DNA from: an uncultured Oscillospiraceae bacterium
Lineage (GTDB): Bacteria; Bacillota; Clostridia; Oscillospirales; Oscillospiraceae
Assembly (NCBI GenBank): GCA_947630375.1
Contig: CANRHH010000001.1
Span: 84,052 to 148,051 of the forward strand
Direction of reading: 5' to 3'
Length of the DNA stretch: 64,000 nucleotides
The notes under the pieces: generated by a model
The model's database searches: none
What the model was told of the DNA's origin: nothing
The model's input: the letters and a program-made list of their open reading frames with translations, nothing else
Shown: positions 27,903 through 36,656 of the stretch, piece by piece
Layout of the letters: each line of letters starts with the position of its first letter
Numbering within the stretch: the stretch's first letter is position 1
Program-made: the position numbers and the translations under genes

Positions 27903-27940
27903 AAAAGCACTCCGGCGATCCAATCGCCGGAGTGTTTTTT
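27903..27940. terminator. bidirectional intrinsic terminator
   Basis: CACTCCGGCGAT / ATCGCCGGAGTG hairpin with flanking A and T runs, between convergent genes. Confidence 0.9.
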
Positions 27941-29043
27941 CAGATCAGCGCCAAAAAGCCGGACAGGAGCAGCAGGAGCAGCACATTGACCGCCGTGAAC
28001 TCCAGCAGGAACTTGCCCATATGAGCGCCCTCCGATTGGGAATACAGCTTCATGCTGATCAGGCTGGCCAGGCTGGCAATAGGGGTGCCCAGACCGCCCA
28101 CGTTGACTCCCAACAGCAACGGCCGGGCGCTGCCGGTAAAGCCCGAGAGCAGCAGCGCGGCGGGCACGTTGCTGATCACCTGGCTGGTGAGCAGCGCGGT
28201 CAGGTACTCGCGGCCCTGCAGCAGGCCCCGGAGCAGGCCGGCCAGGGCCTCGATGCGCCCTAAATTGCCCGCAAAGACGAAAAAGGCCACGAAGGTCAGC
28301 AGCAGCATGAAATCCGCCGACAAGAGGTTCTTCCGGTCCAGCACCAGCAGGACCGCCAAGAGGATCCCCAGCAGCAGCGGCCAGCTGAGCAGCCGCAGCA
28401 CGGTCAGCAGGCAGAGGACAAACAGCGCGGTGTAGAGCGTCAGGGAGCGCCGGTCCAGAGTCGGGGCCTCCCCTAAAAAGACCTGGGCCGGGGTCCTGGG
28501 CAGCGTGAAGCAGCCCGCCGCCGCCAGCAGGAAGGACAGCAGCCACACCGGCCCGGTGGCGGCCAGAAAGGTCCGGATCGACAGGCCGTAGTAGGAGTAC
28601 AGGTACAGGTTCTGGGGGTTGCCCACCGGCGTGAGCATACTGCCCAGGTTAGCGGCCACCGTCTGGAGCACCACCACCCGGATCAGGGCCTTCTCCTGCC
28701 CGGCCATGCCCAGCACCACCACCGCGAAGGGCACAAAGGTGAGCAGGGCCACGTCGTTGGTGATAAACATGGCGCTGAAAAAGCACAGGCACACCAAGAT
28801 CAGGCCGATGGCCCGGGCGCTGCGGGCCCGCAGGCACACATAGTGGGCCAGGACCTCAAAAAGCTCCGCCTTGCGCAGCCCTGCCACCACCACCATCAGG
28901 GCATAGAGCAGGGCCAGGGTGCGAAGGTCCAGATAGTCCAGATAGGCCCCGTCCGGGGGCACAAAAAAGCAGCTGACCACCGCGGCCAGCAGAGCCACCG
29001 CCAATGCCGGCTCCCGCCGGACAAAGGAACGCACATGCGCCAT
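27940..29043 (-). CDS. SLC13/ArsB-type anion transporter
   Basis: 367 residues from the ATG at 29043 (GAGG 6 bases upstream; a GTG 12 bases earlier is less likely). About ten membrane helices. SAMFITNDVALLTFVPF and NLGSMLTPVGNPQNL are the paired re-entrant motifs of the ion transporter/SLC13/ArsB-NhaD superfamily, repeated in the second half as SNVPAALLLSGF and NVGGLGTPIASLAS. It probably moves a dicarboxylate or inorganic anion with Na+ or H+. Specificity unknown. Confidence 0.85.
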   Translation of the reverse strand: MAHVRSFVRREPALAVALLAAVVSCFFVPPDGAYLDYLDLRTLALLYALMVVVAGLRKAELFEVLAHYVCLRARSARAIGLILVCLCFFSAMFITNDVALLTFVPFAVVVLGMAGQEKALIRVVVLQTVAANLGSMLTPVGNPQNLYLYSYYGLSIRTFLAATGPVWLLSFLLAAAGCFTLPRTPAQVFLGEAPTLDRRSLTLYTALFVLCLLTVLRLLSWPLLLGILLAVLLVLDRKNLLSADFMLLLTFVAFFVFAGNLGRIEALAGLLRGLLQGREYLTALLTSQVISNVPAALLLSGFTGSARPLLLGVNVGGLGTPIASLASLISMKLYSQSEGAHMGKFLLEFTAVNVLLLLLLSGFLALI

Positions 29044-29203
29044 GGTTTTCCTCACTCCATTCGGGCGATCCTTAAAAAAACTTGTGTTTTCGCCGTTCCG
29101 ATTATAGTATAAGAAAAGCCGTTTGTAAATGAGGAAAAGAGGAAAATTCTTCCGGAAGGGCCCCTGTTCTTTTCGGAGAGGCGGAGGCTCCGGCCGGGCC
29201 CTC

Positions 29204-29232
29204 TTGCGGGAACCGGATCCTTTTGATATAAT
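29204..29232 (+). promoter_or_regulatory. promoter of the aldo/keto reductase gene
   Basis: TTGCGG, 17-base spacer, perfect TATAAT, ending 33 bases before the start codon. Confidence 0.65.
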
Positions 29233-29264
29233 AGGATCATATAAAAGAAAACGGAGGGACCCTT

Positions 29265-30368
29265 ATGGCAAAAAAACTCGGTTTCGGGCTCATGCGCCTG
29301 CCCAAGCTGGACAAGGACGATGCGGCGTCCATCGACCTGGAGCAGCTCAAGCAGATGGTGGACCTGTTCTTAGAGCGGGGCTTTACGTATTTTGACACCG
29401 CCTGGATGTACTGCGGCTTTGCCAGCGAGAACGCGGCCAAGGCCGCCTTAGTGGATCGGCATCCCCGGGGCAGCTTCACCCTGGCCACCAAGCTCCACGC
29501 GGCTTACCTGGAGACGGAGGCGGACCGGGACCGGATCTTTAACACCCAGCTGGAGAAAACCGGCGCCGGGTATTTCGACTACTATCTGCTCCACGGCATC
29601 GAGGCCGACTCCCTGCCCAAGTACGAGGCGCTGGACTGCTTCCGCTGGCTGCTGGACAAGAAGGCCCGGGGCCTGGTCCGGCACGCGGGCTTCTCTTTTC
29701 ACGACACGCCGGAGCTGCTGGACAAGATCCTCACCGAGCATCCGGAGATGGAGTTTGTGCAGCTGCAGCTGAACTATCTGGACTGGGAGAACCCCCAGGT
29801 CCAGTCCCGGGCCTGCTATGAAATGGCCCAGAAGCACGGCAAAAAAGTGGTGGTGATGGAGCCGGTGAAGGGCGGCACCCTGGCCCAGGTGCCCCCGGAG
29901 GCGGAGGCCCTGTTCAAGGGGCGGGAGCCGGAGCTGTCGGTGCCCAGCTGGGGCATCCGCTTCGCGGCCAGCCTGCCCGGGGTGATGATGGTGCTCTCGG
30001 GCATGTCCAGCCTGGAGCAGATGGCGGACAACACCGGGACCATGGCGGACTTCCGGCCTCTGACGGAGGAGGAGCAGGCCCTGTGCTTCCGAGCCGCGGA
30101 GATCATCCGGGAGAGCATGACCGTCCCCTGCACCGGCTGCGCCTACTGCGCCCCCGGCTGCCCCCAGGGCATCGCCATTCCCCAGTACTTTGCCCTGTAT
30201 AACGCCGATCTCCGGGAGCGGAAGCTCAGCCAGGCGGCCTACGACGAGCTGGCGGGGAAATTTGGGAAGGCCGGCGCCTGCGTGGCCTGCGGCCAGTGCG
30301 AGGGCGTCTGTCCCCAGCATCTGCCCATCATCCGGCACCTGAAAGCCGTGGCCCGGCACTACGAATAA
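29265..30368 (+). CDS. aldo/keto reductase with C-terminal 4Fe-4S domain
   Basis: 367 residues. Residues 1-270 form an aldo/keto reductase barrel (GFGLMRLPKL, YFDTAWMYCG with the catalytic Tyr, FDYYLLHGI). The C-terminal part carries two cysteine clusters, CTGCAYCAPGCPQG (about 286-299) and CVACGQCEGVCPQH (about 343-356), as in ferredoxin-like aldo/keto reductases of Clostridia. It probably couples an NAD(P)H- or ferredoxin-linked reduction; the substrate is unknown. Single gene with its own promoter and terminator. Confidence 0.9.
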   Translation: MAKKLGFGLMRLPKLDKDDAASIDLEQLKQMVDLFLERGFTYFDTAWMYCGFASENAAKAALVDRHPRGSFTLATKLHAAYLETEADRDRIFNTQLEKTGAGYFDYYLLHGIEADSLPKYEALDCFRWLLDKKARGLVRHAGFSFHDTPELLDKILTEHPEMEFVQLQLNYLDWENPQVQSRACYEMAQKHGKKVVVMEPVKGGTLAQVPPEAEALFKGREPELSVPSWGIRFAASLPGVMMVLSGMSSLEQMADNTGTMADFRPLTEEEQALCFRAAEIIRESMTVPCTGCAYCAPGCPQGIAIPQYFALYNADLRERKLSQAAYDELAGKFGKAGACVACGQCEGVCPQHLPIIRHLKAVARHYE

Positions 30369-30371
30369 GCG

Positions 30372-30410
30372 AAAAACTGCCCCCCGGAACATCCGGGAGG
30401 CAGTTTTTTT
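30372..30410 (+). terminator. intrinsic terminator
   Basis: Hairpin with AAAACTGCC / GGCAGTTTTTTT outer arms and CCCGGA/TCCGGG inside, after the aldo/keto reductase gene and facing the DUF362 gene end. Confidence 0.85.
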
Positions 30411-30425
30411 GCGCACTATGCGTTC

Positions 30426-31433
30426 TTAGCCCTCGAAGGGGACCACGTCTTTCACCGCTTCCTTCAGGCTGATGTGGGCGTCGTCATGGTCGATGTCGAT
30501 GAGGATATACCGGTCGTTGCCCATGTCCAGCTCCTTCATATAGCTCAGCTGCCGCAGGCCGTGGCGGCTCTGGATCCGCTCGACCAGATCCGCGTGGTCC
30601 CGCTCCTGCAGGGCATACACCAGGTCGATGGAGGCCTGGTCCACCGCTAAGATATCCACCGAGGCCAGGATGCCGATGTTCGGCGTCACCACCGGCATGG
30701 CGGCGCAGCCCTCGCAGTCACAGGAGACGGACATGTTCCGCAGCACGTTCACATAGGCAATGTGCTTGCCGAAGTGGTCCACCGTGGCCTTGGCGGACTC
30801 GGTCATCCGCTCCATGAACTCCTCGGTCTTGATGTCCCACATGTCCTCTGAGCCGGGGGTGGTGTGGATCATGGCCTTGCCGATGCGCCCGTCGGCGCAG
30901 CCGATGCCGATGTTCTTATTGGAGCCGCCGAAGCCGCCCTGCACGTGGCCCTTGAAGTGGGTCAGGACCAGGAGCGAGTCGTAGTTCAGAAGGTTCCTGC
31001 CCATGTACATCTCGGTGAACCACTTGCCGCCCTCCACCGGCAGCACGGCGGTGCCGTCCTCGTCCATGATGTCCACGGTGCAGAACGCGTCCCAGCCGTT
31101 GATGTGCAGGGTCTGCCGATGCTGCTCGGTGGTGTACCGGTCCCCGTCGTAGTAGCTGTTGGTCTCCACCACCCGGGCCCCGGGCAGCTCCTTCTCCAGC
31201 AGCTCCTTGACCCAGGCCGGGGGGATGATGTTGGGGCCGTTGGGCTCCCCGGTGTGCAGCTTCACGCCGATCCGGCCGGTGAGCCGGGCGTTGACGCGCT
31301 TATAGATCTTCCGCAGCCCCGCCGGGGACAGATCCCGGGTGAAGTAGACCAGGGACTCGTTCCCCTGCCGCCGGTCATAGGGCAGATACCGGTCCCCGCC
31401 GGTGCCGGGCACCACGATTTTTACAGGCTCCAT
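30426..31433 (-). CDS. DUF362 domain-containing protein
   Basis: 335 residues from the ATG at 31433 (GGGAGG 8 bases upstream). DUF362 is visible as VGVKLHTGEPNGPNIIPP-like and HFKGHVQGGFGGSNKNIGIG segments, with a Cys group SCDCEGCAAMP near residue 245. DUF362 proteins are often fused to ferredoxin domains; here there is no 2x[4Fe-4S] ferredoxin domain and the biochemical role is not known. Single gene. Confidence 0.85.
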   Translation of the reverse strand: MEPVKIVVPGTGGDRYLPYDRRQGNESLVYFTRDLSPAGLRKIYKRVNARLTGRIGVKLHTGEPNGPNIIPPAWVKELLEKELPGARVVETNSYYDGDRYTTEQHRQTLHINGWDAFCTVDIMDEDGTAVLPVEGGKWFTEMYMGRNLLNYDSLLVLTHFKGHVQGGFGGSNKNIGIGCADGRIGKAMIHTTPGSEDMWDIKTEEFMERMTESAKATVDHFGKHIAYVNVLRNMSVSCDCEGCAAMPVVTPNIGILASVDILAVDQASIDLVYALQERDHADLVERIQSRHGLRQLSYMKELDMGNDRYILIDIDHDDAHISLKEAVKDVVPFEG

Positions 31434-31571
31434 AGTGCAAACCTCCCAATGCATTTTATAACCGTATTATAACACAAATCGCCGCCGGGTCAATCACCAT
31501 TCCGGCGCGCAGAGCGCTTTTTATACAGCGGCGATTTCATAATTCCCGCAAAATTTGTGCAATTCGTGCTC

Positions 31572-31600
31572 TTGCGCGCCGCCGCCGGATACCGTATGAT
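31572..31600 (+). promoter_or_regulatory. candidate promoter of the GH13 gene
   Basis: TTGCGC, 17-base spacer, TATGAT; 39 bases before the start codon. Confidence 0.5.
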
Positions 31601-31639
31601 GGCTCTGTCTACAGAACGCCCCAGCAAAGGAGAAGCGCC

Positions 31640-33496
31640 ATGGAAAAAACCACGCCTGAAACCGAATTTGACCTGCGCCTGGCGGCGCGGAGAGAGGAGC
31701 TGCGCGCCCTTTTCGGCGCCCTGTACCCCCCGGAGGCCTACCCGGCCTTTGAGGCCATGCTCCGCGGGGCCTATGAGGCCCGGCCGGAGCCCCTGCGGGC
31801 CCTGGACCGGCAGCGGCTGGCCGCGCCGGACTGGTACCGGGCCCGGGAGATGACCGGGATGCAGCTGTATGTGAAGGCTTTTTCCGGCACGCTGCGGGGC
31901 GTGCAGGAAAAGCTGGACTATATCCAGGACTGCGGCGTCCACTATCTGCACCTGATGCCCCTGCTGGAGAGCCCCGAGGGCCGCAGCGACGGGGGCTACG
32001 CCGTGGCGGATTTCCGGAAGGTGCAGCCGGAGCTGGGGACCATGGAGGACCTGGCGGAGCTGGCCGGACAGTGCCATCGGCGGGGCATCGCCCTGTGCCT
32101 GGACTTTGTGATGAACCACAGCAGCGAGGACCATGTCTGGGCCCTCCGGGCCAAGGCCGGGGAGAAGGAGTACCAGGACCGGTACTTTTTCTACGACAAC
32201 TGGGACATCCCCAACGAGTTTGAAAAGACCGTGCCCCAGGTCTTCCCCACCACCGCCCCCGGCAGCTTTTCCTGGTGCCCGGAGGCGGGCAAGGTGGTCA
32301 TGACCAGCTTTTACCCCTATCAGTGGGACCTGAACTACGCCAACCCCGCTGTGTTCCGGGACATGACGGAAAACATGCTCTTCCTCTGCAACCAGGGCAT
32401 CGACATCATCCGCCTGGACGCGGTGCCCTATATCTGGAAGGAGCTGGGCACCAGCTGCCGGAATCTGCCCCAGGTCCACACGCTGGTGCGCATGATGCGC
32501 CTGGCCTGCGAGGCCGTCTGCCCCGGCACCCTGCTGCTGGGCGAGGTGGTGATGGAGCCGGCCAAGGTGGCCCCCTACTTCGGCACGGTGGAAAGGCCGG
32601 AATGCCACATGCTCTATAACGTGACCACCATGGCCAGCATCTGGCACACCGTGGCCACCAAGGACACACGCCTGCTGCGGCACCAGTTGGAGCAGCTCTT
32701 TGCCCTGCCCCGGGTGTACAGCTTCCTCAACTACATCCGCTGCCACGACGATATCGGCTGGGGCCTGGACTACGATTTTCTGGGCCGCTTCGGCATGGCC
32801 GAGGCCCCCCACAAGAAGTTCCTCAACGACTATCTCACCGGCGTCTGGCCGGGCAGCCCCGCCCGGGGCGAGCTGTATAACGACGACCCCCGCCTGAAGG
32901 ACGCCCGCCTCTGCGGCACCACCGCCTCCCTCTGCGGCCTGGAAACGGCGCTGCGCCGGAACGACGGGCCCATGCTGGACTGGGCCCTCCGGCTGGACAT
33001 CATGCTCCACGCCTTTATTTTCAGCCTCAGCGGGGTGCCCGTCCTCTACAGCGGGGACGAGACCGGCCGGGAGAACGACTACGGCTATCACCGGGACCCG
33101 CTCAAGGCCGAAGACAGCCGCTGGCTCCACCGGGGGGATATGGACTGGGCCTCCGCCGCCCGCCGGCACACACCGGGGACCGTGGAGGGCCGGCTCTTCG
33201 GGGCGCTGCGGCGCCTGGAGGAGCTCCGCGCCGCCCACCGGGCCTTTGACACGGCGGCGGACGTGTGGCTGATTCCGGCCGGGGACAACGGCGTCCTGGG
33301 GTTAGGGCGCTTCTGGCAGGGGGAAAAGCTGGTGGCGCTGTATAACTTCTCCGAGGGGGAGCGGACGGTGCGCCTGGAGGAGTTGGGGGAATTTACCGAT
33401 CTCTGGACCGGCCGGCCCTGCGACAAGGCCGGGGTAGTCCTCCCCTCCGGCGGCTTTGCCTGGCTGCTGTGCGATTTCACGTCTTCACACGAATAA
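31640..33496 (+). CDS. amylosucrase-like GH13 glycosidase
   Basis: 618 residues, no signal peptide. An N-terminal helical region (1-80) precedes a GH13 barrel and a small C-terminal beta domain. The catalytic set is visible: nucleophile in DIIRLDAVPYIW, acid/base in LLLGEVVMEP, and the third Asp in RCHDDIGWG. The CHDDIGW form, the VMNHSSEDH stretch and the N-terminal helical domain point to the amylosucrase-type subfamily, which makes alpha-1,4-glucan from sucrose or hydrolyses it. Single gene with own promoter; no neighbouring sugar genes. Specificity between amylosucrase and related hydrolases is uncertain. Confidence 0.8.
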   Translation: MEKTTPETEFDLRLAARREELRALFGALYPPEAYPAFEAMLRGAYEARPEPLRALDRQRLAAPDWYRAREMTGMQLYVKAFSGTLRGVQEKLDYIQDCGVHYLHLMPLLESPEGRSDGGYAVADFRKVQPELGTMEDLAELAGQCHRRGIALCLDFVMNHSSEDHVWALRAKAGEKEYQDRYFFYDNWDIPNEFEKTVPQVFPTTAPGSFSWCPEAGKVVMTSFYPYQWDLNYANPAVFRDMTENMLFLCNQGIDIIRLDAVPYIWKELGTSCRNLPQVHTLVRMMRLACEAVCPGTLLLGEVVMEPAKVAPYFGTVERPECHMLYNVTTMASIWHTVATKDTRLLRHQLEQLFALPRVYSFLNYIRCHDDIGWGLDYDFLGRFGMAEAPHKKFLNDYLTGVWPGSPARGELYNDDPRLKDARLCGTTASLCGLETALRRNDGPMLDWALRLDIMLHAFIFSLSGVPVLYSGDETGRENDYGYHRDPLKAEDSRWLHRGDMDWASAARRHTPGTVEGRLFGALRRLEELRAAHRAFDTAADVWLIPAGDNGVLGLGRFWQGEKLVALYNFSEGERTVRLEELGEFTDLWTGRPCDKAGVVLPSGGFAWLLCDFTSSHE

Positions 33497-33506
33497 AAAA
33501 CGGCCA

Positions 33507-33545
33507 AGGGGCTGTAGCAAAACGATTCGTTAAGCTACAGCCCCT
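33507..33545. repeat. GGGGCTGTAGC hairpin repeat, copy 1
   Basis: AGGGGCTGTAGC (33507-33518) pairs with GCTACAGCCCCT (33534-33545) around a 15-base loop. The same arms and most of the loop recur at 56627-56663 and, inverted, at 57092-57136. It lies after the GH13 gene and may also help stop transcription. Confidence 0.75.
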
Positions 33546-33615
33546 CAATATATAGGATATAGGAGAGCCGGATAACAGCATTTTTCCTGGCATTGTTCTT
33601 TTCCGGTTCCTCCGG

Positions 33616-33662
33616 ACCGAAAAAGGGCCTGCTGCAAACTTTTCGTTTTGCAGCAGGCCCTG
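33616..33662 (-). terminator. terminator of the TRAP operon
   Basis: On the minus strand, GGGCCTGCTGCAAAA / TTTGCAGCAGGCCC hairpin followed by TTTTTC, 23 bp after the dctM-like stop. Confidence 0.85.
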
Positions 33663-33684
33663 CGCCGGATCCTGCTCTAAAAAG

Positions 33685-34965
33685 CTATTTCATCAATGCC
33701 GGCAGGAAGGTGGAGAATCCGGGAACAAAGGTAAACAGCAGGATACAGCCCAGTTCCACCGCCAGCAACGGCAGAGATTCCTTGACGACTTTGGTATAGG
33801 GGTCGTTGTTGATCGCACAGCCCACAAAGAGGCAGGTTCCAAAAGGCGGGGTCGCTTGGCCAATGGCCAGCAAGAAGATGAAAATGATCCCAAAATGGAG
33901 GGGGTCCATCCCGTACATGGCTGCGATCGGGGCAAAGATGGGAGCCAAGATAGCATTGTTCGCCGCCACAGACATGAACATTCCGGCAATCAGCATAATG
34001 AATATGGAGATCAGGACAAATCCGATCCAGTTGCTGACATACTTCAGGAAAAATTCGGCAATGATCGAGGGCACATTATAGAAAGTAAGAATGAAGCCCA
34101 TCACCGTAGCAGAAGCGACCAGAAGCATCAGGGAAGATACGCTGACCGCTGTCTTTTCCAGCATGCTCCAAAAGGATTTCAGCGGAATATTGTGGTAAAT
34201 CACCAAGCAGACCACGCCGCCATAAAAGCAGGCAATAGCGGCAGACTCTGTAGGTGTGCAGATCCCCAAATAAATGCCACCCAATATGATAACCGGCATC
34301 AGAATCGCCAAAATGGCGGACTTGGTGGCATGGGCGCAGGTGCGAATAGAGAACTTTGCGTCTGTGGGGAATTTTCTGGCCCGGGCCACAAAATAGGCAT
34401 AGAGGCAGAGAGCCAAGGCGCATACAATACCGGGCACAATGCCTGCCATCATCAGTTTGGCGACAGAGACCCCCGTCATATTCCCGTAAATGACCATGGG
34501 AATACTGGGCGGAATGACGATGCCCAGTGTACCGGCCACCGTGGGCACAGCAGAAGAATATTCACTGGGGTAGCCCTTTTTCGTCATTTCCGGGTGCATG
34601 ATCCCACCTATAGCAGCGGTGGTGGCCAGTGCAGAGCCGGAAATAGCGGCGAAAAAAGCGCAAGCGGCAATAGCCACAATGGACAGACCGCCTTTTATCC
34701 ACCCGATCAGCGAACTACAGAAGTCGCAAAGGCGTTTTGACAGGCCGCCTTTGGACATAATATCTCCGCAAAGCATGAAGCAGGGTACCGCCAGCATAGC
34801 AAAGCTGTCCATACCCACATAGAGCTTCTGCGGCACAGTCTGGAGCATCAGCTCGGGGCTTACCATGATCGCGGCAATACAGCTGCCCAGCATGGCCCAT
34901 ACAATGGGAAAACCCAGCACAATGCCGCCAAAGAGAATAACTACCAGAACGATTACAGCGTTCAT
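33685..34965 (-). CDS. dctM: TRAP transporter large permease (DctM type)
   Basis: 426 residues from the ATG at 34965 (GGAGGGGG about 7 bases upstream). About 12-13 membrane helices; motifs GFPIVWAMLG, AAISGSALATTAAIG and GQATPPFGTCLFVG are those of the DctM/SiaM subunit, the Na+-driven membrane part of TRAP carriers for carboxylates. The start overlaps the DctQ stop (ATGA). Last gene of the operon that begins at 38851. This region is visibly richer in A and T than the housekeeping genes. Confidence 0.93.
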   Translation of the reverse strand: MNAVIVLVVILFGGIVLGFPIVWAMLGSCIAAIMVSPELMLQTVPQKLYVGMDSFAMLAVPCFMLCGDIMSKGGLSKRLCDFCSSLIGWIKGGLSIVAIAACAFFAAISGSALATTAAIGGIMHPEMTKKGYPSEYSSAVPTVAGTLGIVIPPSIPMVIYGNMTGVSVAKLMMAGIVPGIVCALALCLYAYFVARARKFPTDAKFSIRTCAHATKSAILAILMPVIILGGIYLGICTPTESAAIACFYGGVVCLVIYHNIPLKSFWSMLEKTAVSVSSLMLLVASATVMGFILTFYNVPSIIAEFFLKYVSNWIGFVLISIFIMLIAGMFMSVAANNAILAPIFAPIAAMYGMDPLHFGIIFIFLLAIGQATPPFGTCLFVGCAINNDPYTKVVKESLPLLAVELGCILLFTFVPGFSTFLPALMK

Positions 34966-35480
34966 GCGGATTCCCCCTCCTCTTTCTTGGTGGGCTTCCA
35001 GGCCCGTATACAAGTAACCAACTTGCCGGCCGTCTGCCGGACGCAGAAAATAAATGCCAGAACAAAGCCGATTTCAATCAGCAGATAGACGTAGCCCAAA
35101 GGCAGCCGCAGCGCATCGCTGAGCCGGCGAAAGCCCAGGGAGACGAACTGCAGATTGTAATAGGACAGAATGCCCGTCACGAAAGTGCCTGACAGCGAAT
35201 AGAGTACCTGGAAAATCAGTGCGACGCGGGGCGAGACGAATTTGTCTATGATATCCACCCGCACCATGCTGTCCTGCTGGACGGCTATGTGCAGTCCCAG
35301 TCCGATCATCATACAGTACAGCATACGCGACACTTCCTCCGACCAGACCAGACTGTGGAATACCACATATCGGAAGAAGGTCTGCGCGCATATGATGAGA
35401 ACGACAGCAAGGAGCGCAATCGATATGATGACAGAAAAAACTCTTGAAATATACTTGAGTACTTTATCGAATGCGGCCAT
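34962..35480 (-). CDS. dctQ: TRAP transporter small permease (DctQ type)
   Basis: 172 residues with four membrane helices. AQTFFRYVVFHSLVWSEEVSR is the conserved DctQ motif. It forms the membrane complex with DctM and is coupled to it by a 4-bp overlap. AGGAGG is 6-7 bases before the ATG. A GC-rich hairpin separates it from the binding-protein gene upstream. Confidence 0.92.
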   Translation of the reverse strand: MAAFDKVLKYISRVFSVIISIALLAVVLIICAQTFFRYVVFHSLVWSEEVSRMLYCMMIGLGLHIAVQQDSMVRVDIIDKFVSPRVALIFQVLYSLSGTFVTGILSYYNLQFVSLGFRRLSDALRLPLGYVYLLIEIGFVLAFIFCVRQTAGKLVTCIRAWKPTKKEEGESA

Positions 35481-35507
35481 CTTTACCTCCTATGCCCGGT
35501 GTAACCA

Positions 35508-35536
35508 GGAAATCCGCCGCACTGCGGCGGATTTCC
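35508..35536 (-). other. intercistronic stem-loop between dctP and dctQ
   Basis: GGAAATCCGCC / GGCGGATTTCC arms almost without a loop; no T run follows on the minus strand, so it is more likely an RNA stabiliser that raises dctP over dctQM than a full terminator. Confidence 0.6.
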
Positions 35537-35550
35537 TTTGCCATTTCATT

Positions 35551-36600
35551 TTATTCCACGCTGTTGATGAACTCGATCTCCTCGCCATAGACATCCTTGT
35601 ATTTGTCCACCAGCGGAGCAAGCACTTCCTGGAAGGAATCTCTGTCCACATCCTTGATGATGTTTACGCCCTGAGCCTCCATGTTGTCATAAGCCTCTTC
35701 TTCATACTGGCGGCAGAGCTCTCTCTGATAAACGGCCGCCTCGTTGGCGCATTCCTGGAAAATGGCCTGGTCCTCTTCGCTGAGAGAGTTCCATGCGTCA
35801 ACATTCATGATGAGAGGAATGCAGCTGTAAATATAGTTGATGGGGGAGAAATACTTATGGATCTCCGGGATGTTGTTGGACACATTCAGTGCCGCCGGGT
35901 TGTCCTGAGCATCGATGGCCCCCTGCTGCATGGCTACATAGGCCTCTGACCAGTCCATGGGAACCGGGTCGGCGCCCAGCATCTGCCAGGCCTCAATGTA
36001 GGTATTGTTCTGCATGACCCGGATACGCAGGCCCTTGCAGTCTTCGGCAGAACGGATGTCGCGGACGCTGTTGGAGATATCCCGCCAGCCGGTCTCGAAG
36101 ATGCTCATGGCCATAAAGCCGCCCTCTTCTTCCATCATGTTGCTCCAGTAATCCAGGTTGTCTATAAACAGCTTGTCCGCCTGCTCATAGTCCTTGATCA
36201 ACATGGGGAGATCCAGAACGCCCAAGGAGGGTACATTGCCAACCAGAATGGAGGCGTTGACCAGAGAAAGCTCCAGGGTACCGGTCAGGATGTCGTTCAC
36301 ACTGTCCGCTGCGCTGGCCAGGGTAGCGCCGGGATAAACGGTGATCTCATAGCGTCCATTGGTACGCTCCTTGACCAGGTCCGCAAAGCGCTGGCAGCCT
36401 ATGCCGTTGGCAGTATCTGCGTTGCTGGAGCAAGCCAGCTTCCACACGATGGTCTCGGCAGGGGGCTGCGCGGCTTCCTCTGCCGGGGCTTCTTCAGCCG
36501 GGGCCGGGGCTTCTGTAGCGGCCGGCTTGCTGCTGCAGCCAGCCAGCAGCGACATGAGCAACATCGCTGCAAGCAGAAGTGCAAGTGTTCTTTTTTTCAT
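35551..36600 (-). CDS. dctP: TRAP transporter solute-binding lipoprotein (DctP type)
   Basis: 349 residues. Signal peptide with lipobox LLAGC (Cys22), a Pro/Ala/Glu linker, then the DctP fold: FADLVKERTNGRYEITVYPG, the KGLRIRVMQNNTYIEAWQMLGADP motif with the carboxylate-binding Arg, and AYVAMQQGAIDAQDNP. It captures the substrate, expected to be an organic acid, for DctQM. It lies 56 bp downstream of the enolase-superfamily gene in the same transcription unit. Confidence 0.93.
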   Translation of the reverse strand: MKKRTLALLLAAMLLMSLLAGCSSKPAATEAPAPAEEAPAEEAAQPPAETIVWKLACSSNADTANGIGCQRFADLVKERTNGRYEITVYPGATLASAADSVNDILTGTLELSLVNASILVGNVPSLGVLDLPMLIKDYEQADKLFIDNLDYWSNMMEEEGGFMAMSIFETGWRDISNSVRDIRSAEDCKGLRIRVMQNNTYIEAWQMLGADPVPMDWSEAYVAMQQGAIDAQDNPAALNVSNNIPEIHKYFSPINYIYSCIPLIMNVDAWNSLSEEDQAIFQECANEAAVYQRELCRQYEEEAYDNMEAQGVNIIKDVDRDSFQEVLAPLVDKYKDVYGEEIEFINSVE

Positions 36601-36656
36601 TTTTCTTTTCCTTTCTTTATTTTCTTAAATTTGAAATGGATCGGGTCCATTTTCTC

